Source: an uncultured Clostridia bacterium
Lineage (GTDB): Bacteria; Bacillota; Clostridia; TANB77; CAG-508
Direction: 5' to 3'
Length of the DNA: 43,900 bases
Assembly (NCBI GenBank): GCA_934133175.1
Contig: CAKPAX010000011.1
Coordinates: 1 to 43,900, forward strand
This document shows, one piece after another, positions 16,969 through 26,990 of the stretch. How positions within the stretch are numbered: position 1 is the stretch's first letter; each line of letters starts with the position of its first letter. Below the pieces are notes generated by a model. That model was given only the letters and a program-made list of their open reading frames with translations. It ran no database searches and had not been told where the DNA came from. A program made the translations under genes and the position numbers.

Positions 16969-17652
16969 ATGTTAGCAGTAATAAAAAAAGAGTTAAAAGG
17001 TTATTTTTTATCACCAATAGGATATATTTTTATAGGACTTTTTTTGATAATGATGAGTTTGATATTTAGTTCAGAAATATTAAATTATTATAGAACAAAT
17101 AATTTTGAATATATTTTCTTTTCTGGAGCTACAGTATTAACATTTGTTATTCCTGTAATAACAATGAGAGCCTTTTCAGAAGAAAGAAAAAATGGTACAG
17201 AACAATTATTAGTTACATCACCACTTAGTTTGACTAAAATTGTAATAGCTAAATTTATAGCTGCAACGATAGTTGTTGTAATTACAGAAATATGTACATT
17301 ATTATATTTTGCAGTGTTATCATATTTTTCAATGCCAAATATTCCAATTGCATTATGTACTTTATTAGGTTTTTTATTATTAGCAATGGCATATATTTCA
17401 TTTGGTATATTTGCATCAAGTATTACAGAAAATCAAATTGTAGCGTTTGTAATTACTGTAGGATTTTTTATAGCATCATGGTTTTTACCACAAGTAAGCT
17501 CAATTTTTGATAATTTTTCTTTAATAAATATATTTTCAGGATTTCCTTATGGACAAATTAATATTGCAGATACTGTTACTATGATTTCATTTACAGTTTT
17601 GTGTTTAATTTTAACAATAATAGTATTGCAAAGAAGAAAAAGTATACAATAA
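16969..17652 (+). CDS. ABC-2 type permease (GldF-like)
   Basis: The 227-residue protein has six hydrophobic helices and the ABC-2 pattern near the second helix: VIPVITMRAFSEERKNGTEQ and LLVTSPLSLTKIVIAKF. This matches the GldF/NosY-like permeases that pair with the ATPase upstream. It begins immediately after the ATPase stop, with SD GGAGG inside the end of that gene. It forms the membrane channel of the exporter. The substrate is unknown. Confidence 0.9.
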   Translation: MLAVIKKELKGYFLSPIGYIFIGLFLIMMSLIFSSEILNYYRTNNFEYIFFSGATVLTFVIPVITMRAFSEERKNGTEQLLVTSPLSLTKIVIAKFIAATIVVVITEICTLLYFAVLSYFSMPNIPIALCTLLGFLLLAMAYISFGIFASSITENQIVAFVITVGFFIASWFLPQVSSIFDNFSLINIFSGFPYGQINIADTVTMISFTVLCLILTIIVLQRRKSIQ

Positions 17653-17670
17653 TTTGAAGGGAGAATAAAA

Positions 17671-19158
17671 GTGAAAAAAGTATTTAAGAAAATTTTAAAT
17701 GGATTTAAAAAAGTAATAACAGTTATTAAGAAAAAATGGCTTGTAAAAACAGCTACAACAGTATTATTAATGGCAATATTTGTAGCAATATTTGTTTTAA
17801 TAACAACGGGTATGAAATCTTTAAATTTAAATCCTATAGATGTAACTTCTGAAGGAGTAAATTCACTTACTCAAGAAACTAAAAATAAATTAAAAAATAT
17901 AGACAAAGAAATAAATATATATTTAATAAATTATACAGAAAATGATAGTACATATAAATTAATAATGCAGTATGAAAATATAAACAAGAATATAAATGTA
18001 GAATTAGTTGATATAAATACAAGAACTGATTTAGCACAAAAATATAGTGTTTCATCAAATGATAGTGGAGTTATTGTTGTTGAAGGAAATGATAAATTTA
18101 AAAAGTTATCAAGTAGTGATTTATATACATATGATTATAGTTCATATGATACAATAGACTTAACAGAAGAAAAAGTAACATCTGCTATTACTAATTTAGT
18201 TGCTGCTAAGGTATCAAATGTATATGTGTTAGATAGCTACTGTCAAGAATATTTTACAATTGATAAATATATGAGTGGATTAAGTAATTATATGGGGCAA
18301 GAAGCTTTAAATGTACAAGATTTAGATATTTTAGTGACAGGTAAAGTGCCAGAAGATTGTGAACTTTTGTTGATAGTATCACCATTAAAGGATTTTGAAG
18401 CACAAACAGCAGATGAAATTATAAATTATATTAATAATGGTGGAAATATTTTGTGGTTACAAGGAGCATATGGAAAAGAATTAAGTATGCCTAATGTTCA
18501 AAGAGTATTAGATGTATACGGAATAAAAGCATTTACACCTGGTTATGTAATAGAAACAAATTCTAAAAATACTTTAAGTGGATATTTAGATGCACTTGTA
18601 TTAAATATTGAAAGTAATGAGGTAACAGGAACAGAAACTTTAAAATCAGTATTATTAGATTGTACAAAGATAAATATATCAGATGATGATACACTTAAAA
18701 ATTTAAATGTTACAAAAACAAATATTATAAGTACAGATAGTACAGCTTTATATAGATCAGATTTTACATCAAGTTCTTCTAGTAAAATAGACTCTGATGA
18801 ACAAGGTGAATTTACTCTAGGGGCATTGTTTGAGAAAAAAATTGGTACAGATGAAGATAGTAAGACATCAAAATTAGTTATGTATTCTAATGATTATTTT
18901 GCTTCTAGTATACCTTATACACAAATGTATACAGATGGATGGATTGATTTATATAATAATAAAGACATTGCTTTAAATACAGCATTATATTTAACAAATA
19001 GTGATGTAAGCTTAACTATAAGAAAAAATACAAATACAAAGAATTTTACAATGACAAATCAAGAATATTCAATAATATTAACAATAGTATTTGTAGTACC
19101 TATTTTAATTATTATAATAGGAATTGTAGTATGGCAAGTAAGAAGAAGAAAAAAATAG
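17671..19158 (+). CDS. GldG-like ABC transporter accessory protein
   Basis: An N-terminal membrane helix (about 25-47) is followed by a large extracytoplasmic domain and a C-terminal helix (about 467-490) ending in RRRKK. The external part fits the GldG/ABC-type_uncharacterised (PF09822) family, with NPIDVTSEGVNSLTQETK near the start and the middle segment ELLLIVSPLKDF then NNGGNILWLQGAYG. Three-gene sets of this kind are common in Clostridia far from gliding bacteria, so transport rather than motility is expected. The start is GTG, with SD GGGAG. It is co-transcribed with the two genes before it. Confidence 0.85.
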   Translation: MKKVFKKILNGFKKVITVIKKKWLVKTATTVLLMAIFVAIFVLITTGMKSLNLNPIDVTSEGVNSLTQETKNKLKNIDKEINIYLINYTENDSTYKLIMQYENINKNINVELVDINTRTDLAQKYSVSSNDSGVIVVEGNDKFKKLSSSDLYTYDYSSYDTIDLTEEKVTSAITNLVAAKVSNVYVLDSYCQEYFTIDKYMSGLSNYMGQEALNVQDLDILVTGKVPEDCELLLIVSPLKDFEAQTADEIINYINNGGNILWLQGAYGKELSMPNVQRVLDVYGIKAFTPGYVIETNSKNTLSGYLDALVLNIESNEVTGTETLKSVLLDCTKINISDDDTLKNLNVTKTNIISTDSTALYRSDFTSSSSSKIDSDEQGEFTLGALFEKKIGTDEDSKTSKLVMYSNDYFASSIPYTQMYTDGWIDLYNNKDIALNTALYLTNSDVSLTIRKNTNTKNFTMTNQEYSIILTIVFVVPILIIIIGIVVWQVRRRKK

Positions 19159-19202
19159 AATATTTTTGTAAAAACTACCATAAAATATAATTGGAGTTTT
19201 TT

Positions 19203-20240
19203 ATGAATAATGTAATAAAAATAGTATTTGTAATTATAGGAACGGTTATAGGAGCTGGTTTTGCATCTGGTCAAGAGATATATACATTTTTTTATTCTTA
19301 TGGAATAAAAGGATTATTAGGTTTGGTAATTTGTAGTGTTTTACTTAGTATAATTATGTATAAAGTTTTAAAAATATTAATAGAAAATAAAAATATAGAA
19401 AATTACAAGGAATTTTTAGATGAAATTATACAAAATAAATTAAGTAGAAAGTATTTAAATGTTAAATTTGTATTAAATAATATTATTAATATATTTTTAT
19501 TAATAACATTCTATATCATGGTAGCAGGATTTGGTGCTTATTTTGCACAGGAGCTACAAATTAACAATTTAATTGGATGCGTTATTATTGCATTATTAAG
19601 TTTTATTGTGCTTATGACAAGTGTTAAAGGTGTAATAAAAGTAAACGAAATATTAACGCCTATATTAATAATATTTATAACAACAGTAGGTATTATGAAT
19701 TTTATTAAATTAGATTTGGAAAGTGCTATTAGTTCAATTACAGTAGCAAAGAATTACGGTTGGTTTATAAGTAGCATTTTATATTGTAGTTATAATTCAA
19801 TATTGTTAATTCCTGTATTAATAACTTTAAGTAAGATTATAAAAAATAAAAAACAAGCACAATTAACAGCTATTATAAGTGGGGGAATAATATTAATAAT
19901 ATCAGTTTGTATATTTTTTATGCTTACAAGAATTGATATAGATGTTGCTAAGTTGGAAATGCCAGTAGTTTATGTTATAAGCAATTTTTTTAAAAATTTA
20001 AAAAAATTATATGGTTTAATTATATTATCATCAATATTTACGACTAGTATATCAATAGGAGTGAGCTTATTAGAAAATATATCAAAAGACAAAATTAGTT
20101 ATACACAAATTGCTTTAATTATGTGCATAACTAGTGTTCCAATTTCAAAAATAGGATTTTCAAATTTGATTGTAGTAATTTATCCTTTTTTTGGCCTATT
20201 AGGAATATATCAAATTTATAAAATTATATTAAAAAAATAG
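19203..20240 (+). CDS. YkvI-like multi-pass membrane protein
   Basis: About ten membrane helices are visible. The N-terminal signature GTVIGAGFASGQEIYTFF matches the YkvI family (COG3949), distant relatives of amino-acid/sodium symporters. The substrate is not known. I chose ATG 19203, 6 nt after GGAG. A TTG 12 nt earlier is in frame but overlaps that SD. The gene follows the GldG-like gene by 44 bp on the same strand, so it may belong to the same transcript. Confidence 0.8.
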   Translation: MNNVIKIVFVIIGTVIGAGFASGQEIYTFFYSYGIKGLLGLVICSVLLSIIMYKVLKILIENKNIENYKEFLDEIIQNKLSRKYLNVKFVLNNIINIFLLITFYIMVAGFGAYFAQELQINNLIGCVIIALLSFIVLMTSVKGVIKVNEILTPILIIFITTVGIMNFIKLDLESAISSITVAKNYGWFISSILYCSYNSILLIPVLITLSKIIKNKKQAQLTAIISGGIILIISVCIFFMLTRIDIDVAKLEMPVVYVISNFFKNLKKLYGLIILSSIFTTSISIGVSLLENISKDKISYTQIALIMCITSVPISKIGFSNLIVVIYPFFGLLGIYQIYKIILKK

Positions 20241-20306
20241 GATAAAATATTGAAAAAAATTACAAAAACTGATATAAGTATACTAATATAAATTGAGGAG
20301 AAACAA

Positions 20307-21500
20307 ATGAAGGATTATTGGAATGATAAAGTGCCAGTTAAAAAATTAAACAAGAAAAAGATATCGATTACAATATATATTTTGATATTAATTATTGTAT
20401 TAATTGTATTGTTTTGCTTATATATATCAAGTCAATATGCCAGAAATTGGATAGATAAAAATATTTTAAGAAAAGAGATAAATCAAAACAATGTTTCAAC
20501 TATAGACTTAGATTCTGAAAATAATTATAAAATATATGCTTATGATAAAAATATTGCTGTATTAAATCATAATACATTGAAAATTTATAATGATAATGGA
20601 AAAGAAGAAAAAAGTTTAGATGTACAAATAAATAATGCTATTTTTAAGTCTAACAATAAATTTCTTGTTATTGCAGAAGAGAAAGGACAAGAAGTATATG
20701 TAATATCAGGTACAGAAATATTATGGAAAGGACAAGTAGATGGAAATATTTCTCAAATACATGTTAATAAAAATGGATATGTTGCAATAGTCATAACAGA
20801 TACAAGTTATAAAACAGTAATAAATTTTTATAACCCAAATGGAGAAAGAAAATTTGTTACATTTTTATCAAGTACAAGAGTAGTAGATACAAGTATTTCT
20901 AATGATAATAAATATTTAGCAATAGCAGAAATAGATAGTTCTGGATCATATATACAATCAAATGTAAAAATAATATCCATAGAAAAAGCAAATGATAAAT
21001 CTAATACAGGATTAGATGATTCAATTACATATATATACAAAGCAGATGCTAATAGATTAATAACTAATTTAAGGTATCAAGATAAAAATAATTTGATTTG
21101 TAAGTACAATGATGGAATTGATTTAATTAATAATAATGAAAATACTAGTTTAGTGACAATAGGTGATAAAAAAACAACATTTATGTCTATTAAATTATCT
21201 AATAATGTAGTGAGTGTAGAAGAAAAATCATCAGGTTTATTTACTGCTGATTCAGTTGTAAAAATAATGAATACTACAAACAAAAAGGAAAATTTATATA
21301 ATGCAGATGGTGTGGCAAAAGATATAGTAACTTATGATGATATAATAGGTTTGAATTTTGGAACAGAAATACATTTTATTAATACTAATGGATGGTTAAT
21401 AAAAAAATATATAGCAAACCAAGAAATAACTAATGTGGTATTATCAGGAAAGATTGCTGGAATAATTTACAGAGATAGAATTGAGATTGTTAATTTATAG
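20307..21500 (+). CDS. DUF5711 family membrane-anchored beta-propeller-like protein
   Basis: One membrane helix at about residues 21-43 follows a basic N-terminus. The outside domain (60-397) consists of repeated beta strands such as NYKIYAYDKNIAVLNHNTLK, KFLVIAEEKGQEVYVISG, GYVAIVITDTSYKTVINFY and KYLAIAEIDSS, a propeller-like pattern. It fits DUF5711 proteins of Clostridia, whose function is unknown. Its place before CvpA, LCP and RsfS genes with tight spacing (9 bp to the next) suggests a cell-envelope role. SD GAGGAG precedes the ATG. Confidence 0.75.
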   Translation: MKDYWNDKVPVKKLNKKKISITIYILILIIVLIVLFCLYISSQYARNWIDKNILRKEINQNNVSTIDLDSENNYKIYAYDKNIAVLNHNTLKIYNDNGKEEKSLDVQINNAIFKSNNKFLVIAEEKGQEVYVISGTEILWKGQVDGNISQIHVNKNGYVAIVITDTSYKTVINFYNPNGERKFVTFLSSTRVVDTSISNDNKYLAIAEIDSSGSYIQSNVKIISIEKANDKSNTGLDDSITYIYKADANRLITNLRYQDKNNLICKYNDGIDLINNNENTSLVTIGDKKTTFMSIKLSNNVVSVEEKSSGLFTADSVVKIMNTTNKKENLYNADGVAKDIVTYDDIIGLNFGTEIHFINTNGWLIKKYIANQEITNVVLSGKIAGIIYRDRIEIVNL

Positions 21501-21509
21501 GAGGCAAAA

Positions 21510-22133
21510 ATGGGAATAATAATAGATATAATATTTATTTGTATACTAGCGCTTAGTATATATTTGGGGTATAAAAAGGGATTAGTAAAAGTAATCTTCA
21601 ATGTTTTTGCGTTTTTAATAGCTATAATATTAACTGTAATATTGTATAGACCAATTACCAATGTGGTAATTAATAATACAGAATTAGATGAAAAAATAGC
21701 AAATGTAATAATAGAAAAGGGAACAGTAGAAGTAGAAAATTCTTCAGAAAACAAAACAATTGATAAATATGTAGAAAATACTAAGAAGAATATACAAAAT
21801 GATGTGGTAAATACAACTGCAAAATCTCTTTCAGAAAATCTTGTCGGAATAATTGTTATGTTATCATTATTTATAATATTGCGAATAGTACTAATTGTTA
21901 TAGCATTTTTTGCAAATTCTTTAGCAGAATTACCTATAGTAAAACAGTTTAATAAAGTAGGAGGAACAATCTATGGAGTACTAGAAGGAATAATTATAGT
22001 ATTAGCAGTATTAGCAATTGTATATTTTATTTCTTCAATAACAAAGGATTCTAATATAGTTTCAGTAATAAATACATCTATTATAACAAAATATGTTTAC
22101 TATAATAATCCGATTTTAAATATTATATTTTAA
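21510..22133 (+). CDS. CvpA family protein
   Basis: The 207-residue protein has four membrane helices. Its N-terminus, with IIFICILALSIYLGYKKGLV, and the later segment GGTIYGVLEGIIIVLAVLA are typical of CvpA-family proteins (colicin V production, PF02674). In other bacteria the family affects envelope integrity. The loop between helices 2 and 3 is extended and polar. SD AGGAGG directly follows the upstream stop, which shows an operon with the DUF5711 gene. Confidence 0.85.
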   Translation: MGIIIDIIFICILALSIYLGYKKGLVKVIFNVFAFLIAIILTVILYRPITNVVINNTELDEKIANVIIEKGTVEVENSSENKTIDKYVENTKKNIQNDVVNTTAKSLSENLVGIIVMLSLFIILRIVLIVIAFFANSLAELPIVKQFNKVGGTIYGVLEGIIIVLAVLAIVYFISSITKDSNIVSVINTSIITKYVYYNNPILNIIF

Positions 22134-22172
22134 TAATTATATATTTTAGCAACTAAAATAGGAGTTGATTTT

Positions 22173-23549
22173 TTGGACAAAAGTGAGAATTTGAATTATT
22201 TGAATTCTAAAAACAAAAATAAAAAAAATTATAAAAAAAATAATAGATACAAAAATAATTCTAAAAATAATGTGAATAAGAAAAAAGGACTAAAAACTTT
22301 TTTAATAATAATTTTAATTATATGTATAATAATAGCATCATATGTTGCATATAGCACATATAAAAACGGTTGGGGATTGAGTGGAATGATAGCAACTGCA
22401 ATAGGCCATGATACTAAAACAAAGGAACATTTAGAAGAGTTTAGAGTGCTACTATTAGGAGTTAGCACAGATATATCATCTAAATTAACAGATACAATAA
22501 TAGTTGCATCTTATAATCCTAAAAACCAAACAGCTAATTTGCTTTCTATACCTAGAGATACTTATATAGGTACTAATAGGAATAAAGCAGATTCGTATGA
22601 TAAAATAAATTCATTATATCAGAAAGGGCCGGACAAGATTTTAGAAGAAGTAAATGAAATTACTGGACTAGATATAAAATATTATGTTGTTATAGAAACT
22701 GGAGCACTTGTTGATTTGGTAAATGCAATTGGTGGAGTTGACTTTGATGTTCCAATAGATATGGATTATGATGATCCTACTCAAGATTTGCATATACATT
22801 TGAAATCAGGTATGCAAAAATTAAATGGTAATCAGGCTGAACAAGTTGTAAGATTTAGACACAATAACAATGGAACAACATATTCTTCTGAATATGGAAA
22901 TAATGATATAGGTAGAATGAAAACTCAAAGAGCATTTTTAACACAGGTTTTAAAACAAACTATAAATTTAAAAAATATATTTAAAATAAATGAATTAATA
23001 GATATAGCTTATAAAAATGTTCAGACAAATATAAATGTAGATAATGCTAAAGATTATATTCCATATATTATAGAGTATGATATAAGCCAATTACAATCTA
23101 CCACATTGCCTGGTGAGCCAGAAAAAATAAATGGATTATGGTTCTTTAATTATAACCAAAAAGAAACTAAACAGCTTGTTGAAGAGTTATATTATTCTGA
23201 TAATATTACTTTAGATAATGAAAATAATGAAATAACTCAAACAAATGATGTGTCTACACAATTATCAACCCAAAGCGATATAAGAATAGAATTATTAAAT
23301 GGAAGCGGGAAAAGTATTAATTTAACAAAAGCTACAAATCAATTAAAGCAAAAAGGTTACAATGTATATAAAACGGGTACGACTAGTACTATAACAAAAA
23401 CAAAAATAAAAAACAAAAAAAATTGTAGTATAACTATTTCTAATGATATAAAAGATGTATTAGGAGTAGGAACAATAGAAAATAGTTATAATAGTTCAAG
23501 CACAATTGATTATACTATTATAATAGGAAAAGATTATAAAGGAGAATAA
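22173..23549 (+). CDS. LytR-CpsA-Psr (LCP) family glycopolymer ligase
   Basis: LCP enzymes transfer wall teichoic acid or other glycopolymers from lipid carriers to peptidoglycan outside the membrane. The basic, Asn/Lys-rich N-terminus is followed by one membrane helix (about 39-62). The LCP core spans about 88-300: LLLGVSTDISSKLTDTIIV (D of the conserved S-D/T-D region), LLSIPRDTYIG (Arg for pyrophosphate), YDKINSLY, GGVDFDVP and VVRFRHNNNG, GRMKTQRAFL. A LytR_C-like domain (RIELLNGSGKSINLTKATN) occupies 370-458. The start is TTG with SD GGAG 8 nt before. RsfS follows 4 bp after its stop, an arrangement common in Clostridia. Confidence 0.9.
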   Translation: MDKSENLNYLNSKNKNKKNYKKNNRYKNNSKNNVNKKKGLKTFLIIILIICIIIASYVAYSTYKNGWGLSGMIATAIGHDTKTKEHLEEFRVLLLGVSTDISSKLTDTIIVASYNPKNQTANLLSIPRDTYIGTNRNKADSYDKINSLYQKGPDKILEEVNEITGLDIKYYVVIETGALVDLVNAIGGVDFDVPIDMDYDDPTQDLHIHLKSGMQKLNGNQAEQVVRFRHNNNGTTYSSEYGNNDIGRMKTQRAFLTQVLKQTINLKNIFKINELIDIAYKNVQTNINVDNAKDYIPYIIEYDISQLQSTTLPGEPEKINGLWFFNYNQKETKQLVEELYYSDNITLDNENNEITQTNDVSTQLSTQSDIRIELLNGSGKSINLTKATNQLKQKGYNVYKTGTTSTITKTKIKNKKNCSITISNDIKDVLGVGTIENSYNSSSTIDYTIIIGKDYKGE

Positions 23550-23553
23550 AAAA

Positions 23554-23889
23554 ATGGAAGATGAATTATTAAAAAGAATAGAAAAGATATTAAGTGATAA
23601 AAAAGCAGAAAATATATTAACATATGATGTTAGAGATAAAAGTTCACTTGCAGACTATTTTGTAATTGCAACAGGTACATCAAGTACACATATTAAAGCA
23701 TTAGCTGATAATTTAGATACAGATTTAAAAAAAGAAAATATAATGCCAAGAAAGATTGAAGGTTATAACACAGGTAGTTGGATTTTACTTGATTATAACG
23801 AAGTAATTGTTAATATTTTTACAGAATTAGAAAGACAAAAGTATAATTTAGAAGAGATTTTAGAAAAAACTCAAAATAATAATGATTAA
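23554..23889 (+). CDS. rsfS: Ribosome silencing factor RsfS
   Basis: RsfS binds L14 (uL14) of the large ribosomal subunit and blocks joining of subunits when nutrients are low. The 111-residue sequence has the family marks: ENILTYDVRDKSSLADYFVI, ATGTSSTHIKALADNL, EGYNTGSWILLDYNEVIVNIF and the C-terminal Y-N-L-E-E motif. The SD lies within the end of the LCP gene. It is convergent with dacF across a shared terminator. Confidence 0.95.
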   Translation: MEDELLKRIEKILSDKKAENILTYDVRDKSSLADYFVIATGTSSTHIKALADNLDTDLKKENIMPRKIEGYNTGSWILLDYNEVIVNIFTELERQKYNLEEILEKTQNNND

Positions 23890-23930
23890 GAAAAACAATT
23901 ATTATATTAAAATTATTTATATCAGAGAAT

Positions 23931-23972
23931 TAATAAAAGAAGTTCTCTTAAAAAGAAGAACTTCTTTTATTA
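23931..23972. terminator. Bidirectional terminator between rsfS and dacF
   Basis: A 16-bp stem (23931-23946 with 23957-23972) lies between the two convergent stops, with T-rich ends in both directions. Confidence 0.8.
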
Positions 23973-25244
23973 TTAATACATTAATTTTTTTCTTTTCTTT
24001 TTATTTTTCTTAAATGAAATTAACTTATATATAACAAATAATACTATTAACAATAAAATTATTTGTGTTAATTGTATAGTAAAAGTTGATTTTTCTACAT
24101 CATTTGCTGCAATTAAATCAGCAGAATATTCTATATCATCAACAACATATTTTACCTTTCCTACAATAGTTCCTTTTGAAATAGGAGCAGTTAAATTATT
24201 ATTTATATTTATAGTAGGTAAAATGTTATTATTTATTTCAGATTGTTTTATTAGTACTGTTATATCTTGTGAAATTGATAAATCTAATTTTTTTGTTTCC
24301 TTAGTAGCTTTGGCTATATCAACTTCTGTTATTTTATCATCTTTACTTTTTAATTTTTTTATTGTGTAATTTGAATATCCATATTCAAAAAGATTTTTAG
24401 AATCAATATATCTTGCACTTAAGCCATCGTTTGTTTGTGCTGCTCCCAAAACTACAGCTAATGTTTCAAAACCATCTTTATTACTTGCAGAAATTAGACA
24501 ATTTTTAGCCTGACTTGTATATCCTGTTTTAATACCAATTGCATACTTGTAATAATAATTATCTTTTCTATTTGTATTATTTACTTTTAATAAATCATTT
24601 GTATTTGTAAAGGTTCTTTCATCATATTTATTTGTTGCGTTAATATGACATGTTTTTTGAGAAACCATATATCTAAATGTGCTATTTTTCATACAATATC
24701 TAGCTATTAGACTTAAATCATAAGCAGTTGTATAATGATCATCATCGTGTTTACCACTTGGATTTGTAAAATGAGTATTTTTACAACCAATTTCTTGAGC
24801 TTTGGTATTCATCATTGATGCAAAGCTTTCAATAGATCCCCCAACATGTTCTGCTAAAACATTTGCTGCATCATTTGCAGAATGAACTAATAAAACTTGC
24901 AAAAGTTCTTCTATTGTTAATTCTTCTCCTATTTGCAATGCTGCATTAGAGTAGCCAGACGGTACAGACATAACAGCGTTATAGCTAACAGTTGCTTTAT
25001 CTGTTAATTCACAATTTTCTAAAGTAAGTATAGCTGTTAATATTTTTGTTGTGCTTGCTGGATACATTTTTTGATTTGCATTTTTTTCGAAAAGAATCTT
25101 TCCAGTTGAAGAGTCTACTAGAATAGCAGCTTCAGAATTTATAAATAAACTAGAATTGCTATTAGAATCAGTAGCAAAGCTATATGAATTAAATAAAAGT
25201 AAAAATGTTGTTAATAAAAAAACAAATAATCTTTTGAATCTCAT
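23973..25244 (-). CDS. dacF: D-alanyl-D-alanine carboxypeptidase (S11, DacF type)
   Basis: This penicillin-binding protein trims the terminal D-Ala from peptidoglycan stem peptides outside the membrane. It has a signal peptide (1-24). The three active-site motifs are S64-T-T-K67 in YPASTTKI, S122-A-N124 in HSANDAANVL and K239-T-G241 in GIKTGYTSQ. The PBP5 C-terminal beta domain covers about 290-385. A membrane segment at about 392-412 and a basic KKNKKKRKK tail end the protein. SD AGGAG precedes the ATG. DacF versus DacB/DacA is a naming guess; the enzyme class is clear. Confidence 0.9.
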   Translation of the reverse strand: MRFKRLFVFLLTTFLLLFNSYSFATDSNSNSSLFINSEAAILVDSSTGKILFEKNANQKMYPASTTKILTAILTLENCELTDKATVSYNAVMSVPSGYSNAALQIGEELTIEELLQVLLVHSANDAANVLAEHVGGSIESFASMMNTKAQEIGCKNTHFTNPSGKHDDDHYTTAYDLSLIARYCMKNSTFRYMVSQKTCHINATNKYDERTFTNTNDLLKVNNTNRKDNYYYKYAIGIKTGYTSQAKNCLISASNKDGFETLAVVLGAAQTNDGLSARYIDSKNLFEYGYSNYTIKKLKSKDDKITEVDIAKATKETKKLDLSISQDITVLIKQSEINNNILPTININNNLTAPISKGTIVGKVKYVVDDIEYSADLIAANDVEKSTFTIQLTQIILLLIVLFVIYKLISFKKNKKKRKKLMY

Positions 25245-25346
25245 CTTAAAATCTCCTAAAAAAAATCTAAAGATAATATATATTATTTTTAGACAAAATT
25301 CAATCTTTTTACTAAAAATATATAAATAAAATATAAGGAGGAAAAA

Positions 25347-25985
25347 ATGAATAATTTTAAAAATAATAAAAAAATTATAATAATAGTGTTTATAATAATT
25401 ATAGGAATTATAATATATTTTTTATATAATAATTTTTATTTTGAGGATACAGGAACGGATATGGTAAATGATATTTTGATAAAAGAAGAAAATACTATAA
25501 AAGAAAATAGTATTATAGAAAGCAAAGAGGATAATAAAGTGATTATACATATTACTGGTGAAGTTAATAATCCAGGAATAATTGAGTTAGAATCTGGTGA
25601 TAGAATTTTTAATGCAATAGAAAAAGCGGGAGGGGCAACTAAAAATGCAGATACATCAAAAATAAATTTGGCTCAAGTTGTGGAAGACGGTATGAAAATA
25701 AATGTGCCTAATTTAAATGATAAAGAAACTGTTACAGAAGAAACAGTTCCTACTGTAAGTAACAGTAATAATATACAACAAAAGAAACAAAGTATTGTTA
25801 ATATTAATAGTGCGAGTCAAACTGAATTAGAGACTTTGCCTGGAATAGGCCCGTCAATTGCCAGTAAAATAGTAAATTATAGAAAAGAAAAAGGAAAATT
25901 TTTAAAAATTGAGGATATTAAGAATGTTAGTGGAATAGGTGAAGCTAAATTTGAAAAGATTAAAAAATATATAAGTGTTAAATAA
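25347..25985 (+). CDS. comEA: ComEA-like DNA-binding competence protein
   Basis: ComEA is the membrane-anchored receptor that binds double-stranded DNA for uptake. An N-terminal membrane helix (8-27) is followed by an SLBB domain (about 66-120: VIIHITGEVNNPGIIELESG). An acidic linker leads to a helix-hairpin-helix pair (about 147-212: NINSASQTELETLPGIGPSI and IKNVSGIGEAKFEKIKKYI). The layout is that of Gram-positive ComEA. No comEB or comEC follows in this window, so it stands alone between two terminators. SD AAGGAGG precedes the ATG. Confidence 0.9.
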   Translation: MNNFKNNKKIIIIVFIIIIGIIIYFLYNNFYFEDTGTDMVNDILIKEENTIKENSIIESKEDNKVIIHITGEVNNPGIIELESGDRIFNAIEKAGGATKNADTSKINLAQVVEDGMKINVPNLNDKETVTEETVPTVSNSNNIQQKKQSIVNINSASQTELETLPGIGPSIASKIVNYRKEKGKFLKIEDIKNVSGIGEAKFEKIKKYISVK

Positions 25986-25998
25986 GTAAGTATAAATA

Positions 25999-26041
25999 AA
26001 AACCTCTTCTAATATAGCACTGCTAATTAGAAGAGGTTTTT
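25999..26041. terminator. Terminator after comEA
   Basis: A perfect 15-bp stem (25999-26013 with 26026-26040) with poly-A and poly-T arms serves comEA and the convergent nucleotidase gene. Confidence 0.9.
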
Positions 26042-26047
26042 GTTAAG

Positions 26048-26629
26048 TTAAAAGTTATTTAAATTATAAAAATATCTATAAATATCTCCCCAGTTATTTA
26101 CTTCGTGGATTAATTTTGATTCAGGTAATTTTTTCATATTAGTATCTCTAAAGTACAATGTTTTTATTCCACCATTTACTAATTGTTCAATATTATTATA
26201 GTCATCATCTATCATAATATCAATGTTTTCATTTTTACAAATTTCTAATTTATTATAAATTTTCCAATAATATTTATCAAATTTGATATTATTCTTTTCC
26301 AATAATTCTTTTGCTATATCAATCATTTCATCAAAAAAACCACCTCTTGCAGTAATTACAACAAATTCATGTCCTTGTTTTTTTAATTTATCAAATATAA
26401 TTTTAAATCCAGGCATTAAATTACTTTCTATGGCTCCTTTTAGTAAATATTGTTTATTAAATTCATTCTGTTCTTCATTTGACCAATTATATCTACCTTG
26501 ATATTTAGGTTCTTCTAAGTTTATTATTGGTCTATTGTTTAAATTTTCAATTGCAAATATTTCTTCATATACCCTAAATATTGTTTCACTATCGAAAACA
26601 ACACCATCTAAATCTATTCCTATTTTCAT
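26048..26629 (-). CDS. HAD-family 5' nucleotidase-like protein (NT5C type)
   Basis: The sequence starts with the HAD motif I KIGIDLDGVVFDSE (Asp6, Asp8). Motif II is VVITARGG near 93 (Thr95) and motif III/IV is IDIMIDDDYNN near 135-145. The helical cap contains RYNWSNEEQNEFNKQY. This layout fits 5'(3')-deoxyribonucleotidases and the YqfW-like putative nucleotidases of Firmicutes. It may dephosphorylate (deoxy)nucleotides in the cytoplasm. SD AAGGAG precedes the ATG. Confidence 0.8.
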   Translation of the reverse strand: MKIGIDLDGVVFDSETIFRVYEEIFAIENLNNRPIINLEEPKYQGRYNWSNEEQNEFNKQYLLKGAIESNLMPGFKIIFDKLKKQGHEFVVITARGGFFDEMIDIAKELLEKNNIKFDKYYWKIYNKLEICKNENIDIMIDDDYNNIEQLVNGGIKTLYFRDTNMKKLPESKLIHEVNNWGDIYRYFYNLNNF

Positions 26630-26755
26630 ATTATACTCCTTTTATTTAAATTATTATAAAATTTAATGTTATTATAACATAAGTTGGTTTTTGTATAAAG
26701 TTTTTTTGTTGTAAATATAGTATTGCATATAAATTGTAAAAGGCTAATGAAAATA

Positions 26756-26788
26756 AAAACTCAGTAACTATAAAAATTACTGAGTTTT
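26756..26788 (-). terminator. Terminator after the initiator tRNA
   Basis: A 12-bp perfect stem (26756-26767 with 26777-26788) begins 3 nt past the tRNA 3' end on the minus strand and is followed by a T-rich tract. Confidence 0.85.
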
Positions 26789-26791
26789 ATT

Positions 26792-26867
26792 TGGTTGCGG
26801 GGGATAGACTCGAACTATCGACCTTTGGGTTATGAGCCCAACGAGCTGCCAACTGCTCCACCCCGCG
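26792..26867 (-). tRNA. Initiator tRNA-fMet (anticodon CAU)
   Basis: The cloverleaf on the minus strand begins CGCGGGG and ends CCCCGCA-A-CCA. The C1 x A72 mismatch is the hallmark of bacterial initiator tRNA. The anticodon stem has three G-C pairs next to loop CTCATAA (TTGGG/CCCAA), also an initiator feature. CCA is encoded. Confidence 0.95.
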
Positions 26868-26990
26868 ATGTTTAATACTTAATTAGTATAACTCTTTTTT
26901 TATTTAATGTCAATACTTTTTAGAATATATAGTATATTATATGAGAATTTTAAAAAAAAATTCCAAAATTAAATGTAAATATTAATATAA